Source of the DNA: an uncultured Flavobacteriales bacterium
Lineage (GTDB): Bacteria > Bacteroidota > Bacteroidia > Flavobacteriales_F > PHOS-HE28
Length of the DNA stretch: 64,000 bases
Reading direction: 5' to 3'
NCBI GenBank assembly: GCA_937872175.1
Contig: CALMPI010000031.1
Location: 30,398 to 94,397, forward strand
Part shown: piece after piece, positions 9,215 to 17,376 of the stretch
Layout: the number at the start of each line of letters is the position of its first letter
Numbering within the stretch: the stretch's first letter is position 1
Position numbers and translations under genes: made by a program
Notes under the pieces: model-generated
Seen by the model: only the letters and a program-made list of their open reading frames with translations
Database searches by the model: none
What the model was told of the DNA's origin: nothing

Positions 9215-11433
9215 CACCGTTGCACCATCAACCGGGCATGCCCGAGCACCAAGCCCTGGGGATCCACGACCCGGACGATGTAGGGACCGGGCGCCGCCCC
9301 GGCCAGATCGATGGGCGCGTCCCTCCTGTACGGTTCGCGAAGGAGCAGGCGTCCGGTGGCGTCCCACAGCTCCACACTGCCCACGGCCCCGTCCAAGCGC
9401 ACCCACAGGTCGTTCGCGGCCGGATTGGGCCAGAGGCCGAGCTCCTGGTCCGGCGCATCATCCACGCCGGTGAACGGGTCCACGGCGGCCACGAGCACCG
9501 GCCGGATCATCAGCGAACCCTCCTGCGTGGTGTTGGTGAACGAACCCGTGGTGTTGTAGAAGATGCGGGACTGACTGTTCGTGTTCTTGTCGAAGCCCAC
9601 GTTCATGAAGGTGGCCGTGGTCTGCACGAAGCCGACATAGAAGGTGGACGGCACCCAGACGGTGGAATCCAGTGGATACTCCACGAACTTGTTCAGCCCG
9701 TGAGGCCGGTAGTCCGGATCGCTGAAGCTGAAGTTCTGGTGGATGATGGTCTCCGGGCTGAGCGAGCTCCAGACCGTGAGCAGGAAGCTGGCGTTCTCGG
9801 GGCTGGCCGGGAAGAAGATGGGGTCGAAATAGATCCGCACGGCCCGCAGGGAATCGGCCTGCTGCATGTCGAACCGCACCGCCACCTTGCCGCCCGGCGC
9901 ATTGGTGAGGCCATAGCCCGCCTCCGCGCTGCCGTCGTCCAGCGCGTAGTAATTGCTCAGCTCCTGCACGAACCGCATGGTGTCGTTGTACCGGTTGATG
10001 TCCGGGGTGACATCGATGGCGAAGGTGTTGCGCCAGAACGCCGCACCGGTGCTGAGCGACGGATCGTAGGCGAAGGGCGCCACCGCATGCGTGCTCGTGA
10101 AGGTGCTGTTCGCGTTGTTGATGATGTTGCTGCCCGCTCCGAAGGTGGCCACCGGCGCCCCGCCGTCGAGGCCCGAGCTCGCCTCCCAAGTGATGAAGCG
10201 GTCCTGGTCGGCGAGGTTCTTCTGCAGCAGATCCACCGAGGTCGCCATGAACGAGGCGGGGGCATTGCTGAAGTGCGTGAAGGGCACCGCGGTATAGGTG
10301 TTCAGCAGGGTGTTGCCGGGGTACACCCAGGCCACATCCACCAACAGAGTGTCGTCGTAGGCACGCTGCCGGGCCAGCCGTACATAGTCGATGTGCCAGT
10401 GGTCCAGCGCGCCGCTGCGCGTGCCGTAGTTCAGGAAGCGGAACCGGAAGTCGGGCTTCAGGAAGCGGAAGTCCGTGATGGGCAGCATCACCTGCTCGAA
10501 GGGAGCGAGCGCCGTGTACGGCGTGCTCCACCGACGGATCCACGCGTCGTCATCCGGCGCGTAGAACTCCAGCACCAGGCTGTCCTGCGTCTGCACCTCG
10601 GTATCACCGCTGCGTCCCTGCGGCTGATGGAAGAAGCTCAGGTAGATGGAATCACCAGGCGGATAGGCCATGTTGATCGGCACCGTGGTGAGGTGGTCGT
10701 TGATCCCGTAGGCCGTGGGCGCGTTGGTGACGTACGGCAGGCCCGTGCGGTCCACGCCATCGAAGGTGGCCACACCGATGGTGGGGGGGTCGATCGGATA
10801 GGTGCCGTTGATGTGCGCGTCATCGTCGGCCCACAGGATGAGCGGCACATCCACCCCGTTCTGCTCGTAGGTGCGCGGGTCGGCCGGCACGGTGTACACC
10901 TCCAGCGAATCCTGCAGCAGGTCGGCCGCCGGCACGGCCAGCGTGTCGCTGAACGGATCGGTGAGCGTATCGTAGATGGTGTAGGGCGGCCAGGCGGACT
11001 GTGAGATGGAGGTGGACGGATAGGTCGACAGATCGAAGAGCTCGATGGTGATGATGGGGTTCGCCTCCCGCCAGGTGCTGTCCACCCCCACGGTGTCCGT
11101 GTAGAAATGAAAGGTGGTGTCGGAATAGAAAGCCATGTCCGGGGTGGAGATACCGCCCACGGCGATGCGGTACACCACATCGGTGAGCGTCACGCCGGGA
11201 TCGTCGGGCGCGGCGTTGAGGTGACGTGTGCGGTCAATGGAGAAATCATCCATCAGCGGCAGCTGCTGGGTGGCGTTCTCGTAGAGGTAGAACGTGTTCT
11301 CCGCAGCACGTTGCAGCGCGCGTTCGTTCTCCGGGCGCGATTGCCCGTTCAGCGGGAAGAGGGCCTCGTGCTGCGCCAGGGTGGTGGTGGCGAGCAGGAC
11401 GGTGCCGAGGAGGACAAGGTCACGGTTCCGCAT
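9214..11433 (-). CDS. T9SS type A sorting domain protein of unknown function
   Basis: Secreted protein of 739 residues. It begins with a signal peptide (MRNRDLVLLGTVLLATTTLAQ) and ends with a type A C-terminal sorting domain (LGLWPNPAANDLWVRL, then VELWDATGRLLL and GPYIVRV), so it should cross the outer membrane by the type IX system and be anchored or released. The middle is beta-rich with repeated aromatic and Asp/Thr-rich stretches but no enzyme motif that I recognise. The ATG at 11433 overlaps the end of the PASTA gene by 14 bases, so the two are coupled. The open frame to 11619 is an antisense shadow. Confidence 0.85.
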   Translation of the reverse strand: MRNRDLVLLGTVLLATTTLAQHEALFPLNGQSRPENERALQRAAENTFYLYENATQQLPLMDDFSIDRTRHLNAAPDDPGVTLTDVVYRIAVGGISTPDMAFYSDTTFHFYTDTVGVDSTWREANPIITIELFDLSTYPSTSISQSAWPPYTIYDTLTDPFSDTLAVPAADLLQDSLEVYTVPADPRTYEQNGVDVPLILWADDDAHINGTYPIDPPTIGVATFDGVDRTGLPYVTNAPTAYGINDHLTTVPINMAYPPGDSIYLSFFHQPQGRSGDTEVQTQDSLVLEFYAPDDDAWIRRWSTPYTALAPFEQVMLPITDFRFLKPDFRFRFLNYGTRSGALDHWHIDYVRLARQRAYDDTLLVDVAWVYPGNTLLNTYTAVPFTHFSNAPASFMATSVDLLQKNLADQDRFITWEASSGLDGGAPVATFGAGSNIINNANSTFTSTHAVAPFAYDPSLSTGAAFWRNTFAIDVTPDINRYNDTMRFVQELSNYYALDDGSAEAGYGLTNAPGGKVAVRFDMQQADSLRAVRIYFDPIFFPASPENASFLLTVWSSLSPETIIHQNFSFSDPDYRPHGLNKFVEYPLDSTVWVPSTFYVGFVQTTATFMNVGFDKNTNSQSRIFYNTTGSFTNTTQEGSLMIRPVLVAAVDPFTGVDDAPDQELGLWPNPAANDLWVRLDGAVGSVELWDATGRLLLREPYRRDAPIDLAGAAPGPYIVRVVDPQGLVLGHARLMVQR

Positions 11434-12238
11434 CCGGGGCGTTCGGTTCGTGGATGGTGGTATCGGGCAGGTCGCGCGGTGCACCCGGTCCGGCCGTATC
11501 GGTGGTGAGCCAGATGTCCACGAGACCGCCCATGCTGATGCTGTTGCTCTCGGTGGCCTGTGGCGACTGCCTGAACACCCTCGCCAACGTGGAATCCGCG
11601 CGGGTATTGCAGCCTTCACAGACCACTACGGCGCCCAGGTTCAACGAGGCCATGTTGAGGATCGCAGCCACCTCGGCGTAGCTCCAGCCGGTGAGGTCCG
11701 GAACAGGGACGCGCTCACCACCCTCCCCGCTGCCCAGCACGAGCACGATGGCGCCCCCCCGCTCAATGCCGGTGCCGGCTATGATGGTGCGCCCTTGATG
11801 CAACTGGTCCACCACGCAGTCCACGCACGCGTCGGGGCGGTACCGCAGCTCGGCCACTTTCAGGCCCACGATCTCCGCCACGCTGATCGCCTGCCGTTTG
11901 CTGAGATCGACCAGGGCGGGCATGTCGATCAGCTTGGGCCGGGTGGCGTTGACGATCAGGTACACCGTGCGGTCGGGCTTCACCCCGGCGCCCGCATCAG
12001 GGTCCTGGTCCACCACGGTGCCCTTCGGTGCCGAATCGGTGTGCACGGAATCCACCACTTCCACATGGAGGCCCAGCGGACCGACGGCGGCCTTGGCCTC
12101 GGCCACCGAGAGCCGCGTAAGGTCGGGCACCTCCACCACCACGCCATGCCGGGTGTAGTGGCGCACCCAGGACCATCCGCCCAGCAGGAGCAGTGCGCTG
12201 AACAGCACGGGGAGAAGGAGCGGGAGGGCGCGGCGCAT
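11420..12238 (-). CDS. PASTA domain membrane protein
   Basis: Protein of 272 residues with one N-terminal transmembrane segment (about 5-27) and three PASTA-type repeats outside the membrane: VVEVPDLTRLSVAEAKA, then the IDMPALVDLSKRQAISVAE unit, then VPVPDLTGWSYAEVAAIL. PASTA repeats bind peptidoglycan stem peptides or act as scaffolds. There is no kinase domain, so it is not a PknB-type sensor. Two cysteine pairs (CVDC and CEGC) in the outer part could form disulphides. It is divergent from ddl, which supports a cell-wall role, and heads a coupled unit with the T9SS gene and rluD. ATG 12238 is chosen over an immediately preceding GTG. Confidence 0.85.
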   Translation of the reverse strand: MRRALPLLLPVLFSALLLLGGWSWVRHYTRHGVVVEVPDLTRLSVAEAKAAVGPLGLHVEVVDSVHTDSAPKGTVVDQDPDAGAGVKPDRTVYLIVNATRPKLIDMPALVDLSKRQAISVAEIVGLKVAELRYRPDACVDCVVDQLHQGRTIIAGTGIERGGAIVLVLGSGEGGERVPVPDLTGWSYAEVAAILNMASLNLGAVVVCEGCNTRADSTLARVFRQSPQATESNSISMGGLVDIWLTTDTAGPGAPRDLPDTTIHEPNAPDAEP

Positions 12239-12272
12239 CACAAGGGCGGCCTACGGGCCGCGCGGAGCGCGG

Positions 12273-12280
12273 CGAAGATA
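12273..12280 (-). promoter_or_regulatory. -7 box of the PASTA - T9SS - rluD unit
   Basis: TATCTTCG, 34 nt before the ATG at 12238. The leader starts with a perfect CCGCGC/GCGCGG hairpin at 12258-12272. Confidence 0.5.
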
Positions 12281-12310
12281 GCCCTTCAACCCGGGGTGAT
12301 AAGGCCCCGC

Positions 12311-12318
12311 TACCTTCG
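12311..12318 (+). promoter_or_regulatory. -7 box of ddl
   Basis: TACCTTCG, 6 nt before the ddl ATG. It is divergent from the PASTA box. Confidence 0.55.
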
Positions 12319-12324
12319 CCCGCC

Positions 12325-13332
12325 ATGGACCCCCGTCCCCCCATCGCCGTGGTTCGCGGCGGCTATTCGGGCGAATCGGTGATCAGCCACCAGAGCGCCC
12401 AACGCATGCTTTCGGCCATCGACAGCGCCCGCTTCGATCCGTTCTTCGTCACCATCACGCGCGATGGATGGAGCTGCGAGCGTGCTGATGGATCGGCGCT
12501 GCCCTTCGACCGCGCCGGCTTCCGCCTGGACCGGGGGAACGGCCTGGAGCGCTTCGCCGTGGCCCTCATCGCCATCCACGGTCCGCCCGGCGAGGACGGC
12601 AAGCTGCAGGGCTACCTGGACATGCTGGGCGTGCCCTACCAGACCGGCGGGGTGCTGCCCATGGCGCTCAGCTTCAGCAAGTACGGCACCACCGCCCTGC
12701 TGCGCCAGCTGGGCTTCCGTGTGTCGCCCTCGGTGCTTTGGCACCGCGACCTGGTGGGCGACCGGCACGTGCTCCCGGAAGGCATCGGCTACCCCTGCTT
12801 CGTGAAGCCCGACGAGAGCGGCAGCAGCCTGGGCGTCACCAAGGTGAAACGGCCTGCTGACCTGCCCGCCGCTCTGGCGGCGGCCTTCCGCGAATGCGCG
12901 CGCGTGATGGTGGAAGCGGCGGTGAGCGGCCGCGAGCTCACCTGCGGCGTCATCCGGCTCAACGGTCACGTGCGGGCGCTGCCCGTGTGCGAGATCCGGA
13001 CCCCGCGCGAGTTCTTCGACTACGAGGCCAAGTACCACGCCACCGACACCGAGGAGATCGTGCCCGCGCCCCTCAGCCCGGCCGTGACAGCCCTGGTGCA
13101 GCACCGTTCGGTGGCCATCTACACCGCGCTGGACCTGCGCGGCATGGTGCGCGTGGACCACTTTTGGAGCGGCGGGGAGGAGGCCATGGAGGACGCGCTG
13201 GTCACCATCGAGGTGAACACCACACCGGGGTTCAGCCAGGCGAGCATCTTCCCCAAGATGCTGGAGGCGAGCGGCCTGGGCGTGCCCGCGGCGGTGAACG
13301 GTCTTCTCGAGGAGTGCCTCGCGAGGCGCTAG
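12325..13332 (+). CDS. ddl: D-alanine--D-alanine ligase
   Basis: ATP-grasp ligase of 335 residues that makes the D-Ala-D-Ala dipeptide for peptidoglycan. The N-terminal RGGYSGESVIS glycine loop, LIAIHGPPGEDGKLQGYLDML, the ATP-binding segment CFVKPDESGSSLGVTKV and the C-terminal VRVDHFW and EVNTTPGFSQ metal-binding residues follow the Ddl order. The start at 12325 lies 6 nt after a -7 box. Its stop overlaps the rdgB stop tail to tail. Cytoplasmic; the ddl/PASTA pairing is common in Bacteroidota. Confidence 0.95.
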   Translation: MDPRPPIAVVRGGYSGESVISHQSAQRMLSAIDSARFDPFFVTITRDGWSCERADGSALPFDRAGFRLDRGNGLERFAVALIAIHGPPGEDGKLQGYLDMLGVPYQTGGVLPMALSFSKYGTTALLRQLGFRVSPSVLWHRDLVGDRHVLPEGIGYPCFVKPDESGSSLGVTKVKRPADLPAALAAAFRECARVMVEAAVSGRELTCGVIRLNGHVRALPVCEIRTPREFFDYEAKYHATDTEEIVPAPLSPAVTALVQHRSVAIYTALDLRGMVRVDHFWSGGEEAMEDALVTIEVNTTPGFSQASIFPKMLEASGLGVPAAVNGLLEECLARR

Positions 13333-13904
13333 CGTGCGCGCAGGTGTTCGAGCAGGGCGGCCGTGGCCCGAGCGCGGTGGCTGATGCGGTTCTTCTCCTC
13401 CGCTGTCATTTCAGCGAAACTGCGCTCCTCCCCTTCCGGCGCGAAGAGGGGATCATAGCCGAAGCCGCCCGTGCCGCGGGGTGTGCTGAGGATGCGCCCC
13501 TCGACCACGCCGTGGAACAGCTGCTCCCTGCCGTCCTCGATGAGGGCGATCACCGTGCGGAAGCGCGCCGTGCGGTCACTGCGACCCTCCAGGGCATGCA
13601 GCAGCTTGCGCATGTTCGCCCGCGGATCGCGGTCCTCCCCGGCGTACCTCGCGCTGTGCACGCCAGGCGCGCCGTTCAACGCGTCCACCTCCAGGCCCGT
13701 GTCGTCCGCGATGCAGGGCAGTCCGCAGCGGTCGTGAACCCACCGGGCCTTCTGCACGGCGTTGGCCTCCAGGGTGTCACCGGTCTCCGGCAGTTCCCCG
13801 CTCACGCCCACCTCGTCGGGGCCGAGCACGCGGCAGGTGGAAGGAAGCAGGGCGGCCAGCTCGGCCACCTTGCCCGGATTGCGGGTGCACAGCACAAGTT
13901 CCAT
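13329..13904 (-). CDS. rdgB: Non-canonical purine NTP pyrophosphatase (RdgB/HAM1)
   Basis: House-cleaning nucleotide pyrophosphatase of 191 residues that removes dITP and XTP. The family signatures are complete: LCTRNPGKVAEL at the N terminus, ADDTGLEVDALNGAPGVHSA, GGFGYDPLF and the C-terminal NRISHRARA. The start at 13904 follows a CATCTTCG box by 4 nt and gives the standard N terminus; the five residues of the longer frame would cross it. It is convergent with ddl and divergent from the flippase gene. Confidence 0.94.
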   Translation of the reverse strand: MELVLCTRNPGKVAELAALLPSTCRVLGPDEVGVSGELPETGDTLEANAVQKARWVHDRCGLPCIADDTGLEVDALNGAPGVHSARYAGEDRDPRANMRKLLHALEGRSDRTARFRTVIALIEDGREQLFHGVVEGRILSTPRGTGGFGYDPLFAPEGEERSFAEMTAEEKNRISHRARATAALLEHLRAR

Positions 13905-13908
13905 CGGG

Positions 13909-13916
13909 CGAAGATG
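13909..13916 (-). promoter_or_regulatory. -7-like box of rdgB
   Basis: CATCTTCG, one mismatch to TAnnTTCG, 4 nt before the ATG at 13904. Confidence 0.45.
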
Positions 13917-13947
13917 CACATCCCCTGAACGGCCCGACCCGCCCGGT

Positions 13948-13955
13948 TACCTTTG
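13948..13955 (+). promoter_or_regulatory. -7 box of the first glycan operon
   Basis: TACCTTTG, an exact match, 19 nt before the GTG at 13975. Confidence 0.55.
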
Positions 13956-13974
13956 GCCGCACCACTTCATCGCA

Positions 13975-15384
13975 GTGCCCCTTCGTCGCGCCGTCCATCA
14001 GTTCCGCCAGGACCTGCGCCGCATCCGCACCGAAGGCAGCTTCGCCCGGCACTCGTTCCAGGTCTTCTCCGGCAACGCGCTGGCCATGGCCAGCCAGCTG
14101 GTGCTGACGCCGCTGCTGGGCCGCATCTACGGGCCGGAGGCCTACGGGGTGTACGGCATCTTCATGGCGCTGATGATGAACCTGTCGTACGTGGCGGACA
14201 TGGGCCTGTCCACCGCCTACGTGCTGCCTCGGGATGAGGAGACCTTCCGCGACCTGTTCCGCATCAACCTCACCACCGCGGTGGGCATCTGCGCCCTGAC
14301 GGCCGTCGCCGCGCTTTTCGCGGAGCACTTCTATGCGCTGGTGCCGAGCTGGAGCGCGTTGGGCGGCTGGGTGCACTTCGTGGGTCCGGCCGCGCTGCTC
14401 TATGCGCTCAGTGTGTATTTCACCCAGTGGCTCACCCGCGCCAAGCTCTTCAAGGTGAGCGCCTTCACCGGGGCCACCCTGGACCTCAGCACGCGCCTGT
14501 TCAACCTGGTGTACGGGGTGGTGAGCAGTACCCGCGCGCTGGGGCTGATCCTGGGCGATGCCGTGGTGCGCACGGCCATCATCCCCGTTTACGTGCGCCC
14601 GCTGATGAAGCATGGCATGCGCGAGGTGTTCACGCGGTGGAACTGGCGCCGCATGCGCGGCACTCTGCGCGAATACCGCCGCTATCCGCTGATGGTCTTC
14701 CCCGAGCGCTGGGTGGCGAGCCTGGGCCTGCAACTGCCGGTGTTCGCCCTCAGCAGCGACCTGGCCGCCGTGGGACACTTCTCGCTCGGGGCGAGCCTGC
14801 TGCTGATTCCGTTGCGCCTCTTCGGCTTCTCCTTCAGCACCGTGTACATGCAGAAGGCCGCGGAGCTCAGCGAGCGCACCGACGAGCTCCGCCGCATCAC
14901 ACTTGGCCTGTACAAGCGGCTCTATGGCGTGGGGATCCTGCCCTTCCTGCTGCTGACCTTCTTCGCCGATGCGGCCTTCGCCCTGCTCTTCGGTGGCCCC
15001 TGGCGTGACGCGGGCGTGTTCACCGCCTACATGGGCGGTTTCTTCTTCTTCCGCCTGCTGAGCGACCCGATGGTCTCGCTGTTCAACGTGCAGCGCCGCG
15101 AACATGTGAACCTCGTGTTCCAGGTGGTGCTCACGGTGGCCCGTGTGGCGGCCATGGCCATCGTGGGCTTCATGGGCCTGGGCTCCGGTGCCATCATGCT
15201 CAGCTATGCGCTGGTGAGCATGGCAGGCTACATGGTGTTGTCCACGCAACTGCTGTCCTCCGTGGGGCTGGCCGGTCTCCGGATCACGCTGAAGTATGCC
15301 GCCCTGCTTGCGGTGGCCGCCGCCGCCATGGCCGCCCTTCGCTTCGTGCTGCTGGGCAGCTGGTTCCCCAACTACGGCGGCTGA
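13975..15384 (+). CDS. Oligosaccharide flippase (Wzx-like, MOP superfamily)
   Basis: Polytopic membrane protein of 469 residues with about 12 hydrophobic segments. It resembles polysaccharide biosynthesis flippases that move lipid-linked glycan units across the inner membrane. The N-terminal segment SGNALAMASQLVLTPLLGR followed by YGPEAYGVYGIFMA is the usual Wzx/PST opening. A GTG at 13975 is taken as start because it is the first in-frame start after the -7 box; homology begins about 20 residues later, so a later start is possible. It leads an operon with a methyltransferase and three glycosyltransferases, which supports a glycan-export role. Confidence 0.85.
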   Translation: MPLRRAVHQFRQDLRRIRTEGSFARHSFQVFSGNALAMASQLVLTPLLGRIYGPEAYGVYGIFMALMMNLSYVADMGLSTAYVLPRDEETFRDLFRINLTTAVGICALTAVAALFAEHFYALVPSWSALGGWVHFVGPAALLYALSVYFTQWLTRAKLFKVSAFTGATLDLSTRLFNLVYGVVSSTRALGLILGDAVVRTAIIPVYVRPLMKHGMREVFTRWNWRRMRGTLREYRRYPLMVFPERWVASLGLQLPVFALSSDLAAVGHFSLGASLLLIPLRLFGFSFSTVYMQKAAELSERTDELRRITLGLYKRLYGVGILPFLLLTFFADAAFALLFGGPWRDAGVFTAYMGGFFFFRLLSDPMVSLFNVQRREHVNLVFQVVLTVARVAAMAIVGFMGLGSGAIMLSYALVSMAGYMVLSTQLLSSVGLAGLRITLKYAALLAVAAAAMAALRFVLLGSWFPNYGG

Positions 15385-15404
15385 GGACCGTTGAAAGGCG
15401 CGTC

Positions 15405-15412
15405 TATCTTTG
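15405..15412 (+). promoter_or_regulatory. Internal -7 box before the methyltransferase
   Basis: TATCTTTG, an exact match, 5 nt before the ATG at 15418. It lies in the 33-base gap after the flippase gene. Confidence 0.55.
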
Positions 15413-15417
15413 GCCGC

Positions 15418-16209
15418 ATGGGGCAGTTCGACCCGGAGGCTTACTGGGAGAAGCGTCTGCGCGCGAGCACCGGGCTCACGGGCGTGGGCTATCTCGGTCT
15501 CGGCGAACCGTTCAATCGCTGGATGTACCGCGTGAGGCAGGCGGTCTTCGCGCGTGTGGCCCGCACCCATCTGCCGCGGATCGCAGGCCTGGATGTGCTG
15601 GACATCGGCTCCGGGACCGGCCAGTATCTCGACGCTTGGCGATCGCTCGGCGCGGCGCGCATCGTGGGCAGTGACCTCACCGTCACCGCCGTGGAACGCC
15701 TCTCCCAAGCGATGCCGGACGTCCGTGTGCTGCGCATGGACATCAGCGACAGCGCCGCACTGCCCGATGACCGCTTCGACGCCATCACCTGCATGGACGT
15801 CTTGTTCCATGTGGTGGATGACGCCAAGCTGGAGCAGGCGCTCGCCAACCTGAAGCGGCTGCTCAAGCCGGGAGGCGTGCTCTTCCTCTCGGACATCTTC
15901 GTGCACGGGCAGGACCACAAGCAGGAGCACTTCACCACCCGATCGCTGGCCACCTACACGGCGGCCCTGGAGCGGAACGGGCTGCGCGTGGTGCAACGTC
16001 ACCCCGTGTTCCACCTGCTGAACCGGCCGCTGGACTCCGACTCGCCCCTGCTGCACCGCTGGTGGGGGCTCGTAATGCGCCTGTGCAAGCTGCATCCGGG
16101 CCTGGGCGGAGCCCTGGCGGCCGCGGTGTATCCGCTCGAGCTCCTCCTGGTCCGGCTGCGTCGTGAAGGGGTCTCCGCGGAGATCATGGTGTGCGTTCCG
16201 CAAGCCTGA
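15418..16209 (+). CDS. SAM-dependent methyltransferase
   Basis: Class I methyltransferase of 263 residues. Motif I reads LDVLDIGSGTGQYLDAW with the SAM-binding glycines, motif II/III follow in GSDLTVTAVERL and VLRMDISD, and ITCMDVLFHVVDD then LLKPGGVLFLSD fit the UbiE/Methyltransf_11 pattern. The acceptor is unknown; placement between a flippase and glycosyltransferases suggests modification of a sugar or a glycan end cap. The start follows a perfect -7 box by 5 nt. A longer frame from a TTG at 15391 would read through that box and is rejected. The C-terminal 70 residues carry a hydrophobic, possibly membrane-associated stretch. Confidence 0.85.
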   Translation: MGQFDPEAYWEKRLRASTGLTGVGYLGLGEPFNRWMYRVRQAVFARVARTHLPRIAGLDVLDIGSGTGQYLDAWRSLGAARIVGSDLTVTAVERLSQAMPDVRVLRMDISDSAALPDDRFDAITCMDVLFHVVDDAKLEQALANLKRLLKPGGVLFLSDIFVHGQDHKQEHFTTRSLATYTAALERNGLRVVQRHPVFHLLNRPLDSDSPLLHRWWGLVMRLCKLHPGLGGALAAAVYPLELLLVRLRREGVSAEIMVCVPQA

Positions 16210-16215
16210 TCCCGC

Positions 16216-17376
16216 ATGCACGTCCTGCACATCGTGGGCTGGTACCCCAACCACCTCAAGCCGTTCGAGACGCCGTTCATCGAGCGGCATGTGCGCGCCC
16301 TGGACCCGCTGTGCTCGAACACCGTGTGGCAGCTGGATGTGCGACAGGGCGACCGGTGGTCGCTCCATCGCCGCAGCCTGAAGGCCGATCGCACCGTGAT
16401 CCTTTCCACCCCGTTGCGCCGCTGGTTGCTGCTGGAGTGGCTGGCCACGGGGCTCATCCTCTGGGCCTGGCTCACGCGGGATCGCCGGCGGCACTACGAC
16501 GTGGTCAACTTCCACATCGCCTATCCGAACTGCGCGCGCCTGGGCCTGCTGCGCCGTGTGATGCGCCGGCCGATGGTGATCACCGAGCACTGGAGCATCT
16601 ACCGGCTCGGTTTCAAGTCCGGCGCCAAGGGTCTCGGCCGCATCCGGCGCATCTTCCACCTCGGGGTGCCGCTGATCACCGTGTCCCGCGCCCTGGCGGA
16701 CGATATCCTCACCTTCGCCGGGCCGCCATCTCCGCCGGTGCATCTGGTGGCCAACGCCGTGGACCTGGATGTGTTCGCCCCTCCGGTCGCCGGAGCTCCT
16801 CACACCTCCAGGGAGCCCGGTCGCTTCTTCGCCATCGCCACGTGGAGGTATCCCAAACGCCCGGTGGTGCTGGTGGAGACCATCGCGCTACTGCGCAAGA
16901 TGGGTCGCGACGCCAGCCTGCGCATCGCTGGCGGAGGCGCCGAGCTTCCGGCCATCGAGGAGGCCATCGCACGCACCGGGATGCGTGGGCATGTGACCCT
17001 CATCGGGCAGACCACGCCCGAAGCGGCCGCGGAGGAGATGCGACGGTCGCACGCCTTGCTGCACGCCAGCGACTACGAGACCTTCTCGGCCGTGTGCGCC
17101 GAAGCCCTCTGCTGCGGAACGCCCGTGGTGGCCTCGCATGTGGGCGGGATCCGCGAGTACCTCACGCCGGCGCTGGGCCTTCCCGTGATGGAGAACGCCC
17201 CCGATGCCTGGGCAGCGGCCATCGACCGGGACTGGGACCGCCTGCTGGCCCTGAGCCCCGCCGTGCTGTCGGAGGCCATCCGCCCCCTGGTGGACGCGCG
17301 CCTGGTGGCCGAGCGCTATGCCGCCGTGCTGCGGTCCGTGGCCGGGGAGCGCGGAACGAACACGACACCGCGATGA
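16216..17376 (+). CDS. Glycosyltransferase family 4
   Basis: GT-B glycosyltransferase of 386 residues. The N terminus MHVLHIVGWYPN is followed by VNFHIAYPNCARLG and VITEHWS of the acceptor domain; LVANAVDLDVF marks the inter-domain linker. The donor-binding domain shows FAIATWRYPKRP, LRIAGGGAELP and the family E-x7-E region in HASDYETFSAVCAEALCCGTPVVAS. It probably adds a sugar to a lipid-linked glycan; donor and acceptor cannot be told. It lies 6 bases after the methyltransferase and overlaps the next glycosyltransferase by four bases. Confidence 0.88.
   Translation: MHVLHIVGWYPNHLKPFETPFIERHVRALDPLCSNTVWQLDVRQGDRWSLHRRSLKADRTVILSTPLRRWLLLEWLATGLILWAWLTRDRRRHYDVVNFHIAYPNCARLGLLRRVMRRPMVITEHWSIYRLGFKSGAKGLGRIRRIFHLGVPLITVSRALADDILTFAGPPSPPVHLVANAVDLDVFAPPVAGAPHTSREPGRFFAIATWRYPKRPVVLVETIALLRKMGRDASLRIAGGGAELPAIEEAIARTGMRGHVTLIGQTTPEAAAEEMRRSHALLHASDYETFSAVCAEALCCGTPVVASHVGGIREYLTPALGLPVMENAPDAWAAAIDRDWDRLLALSPAVLSEAIRPLVDARLVAERYAAVLRSVAGERGTNTTPR

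Noticed and set aside
12258..12272. CCGCGC/GCGCGG hairpin before the PASTA gene
   Set aside because: Perfect but short, and such G+C hairpins are expected by chance here; kept only as a remark in the promoter entry.
13777..16803. 1008-residue open frame on the minus strand
   Set aside because: His/Gln/Glu-rich shadow antisense to rdgB, flippase, methyltransferase and glycosyltransferase genes; no domain, typical of high-G+C reverse frames.
16191..17372. N-terminal extension of the glycosyltransferase at 17373
   Set aside because: Out-of-frame shadow of the preceding GT4 gene; a normal start exists at 17373.
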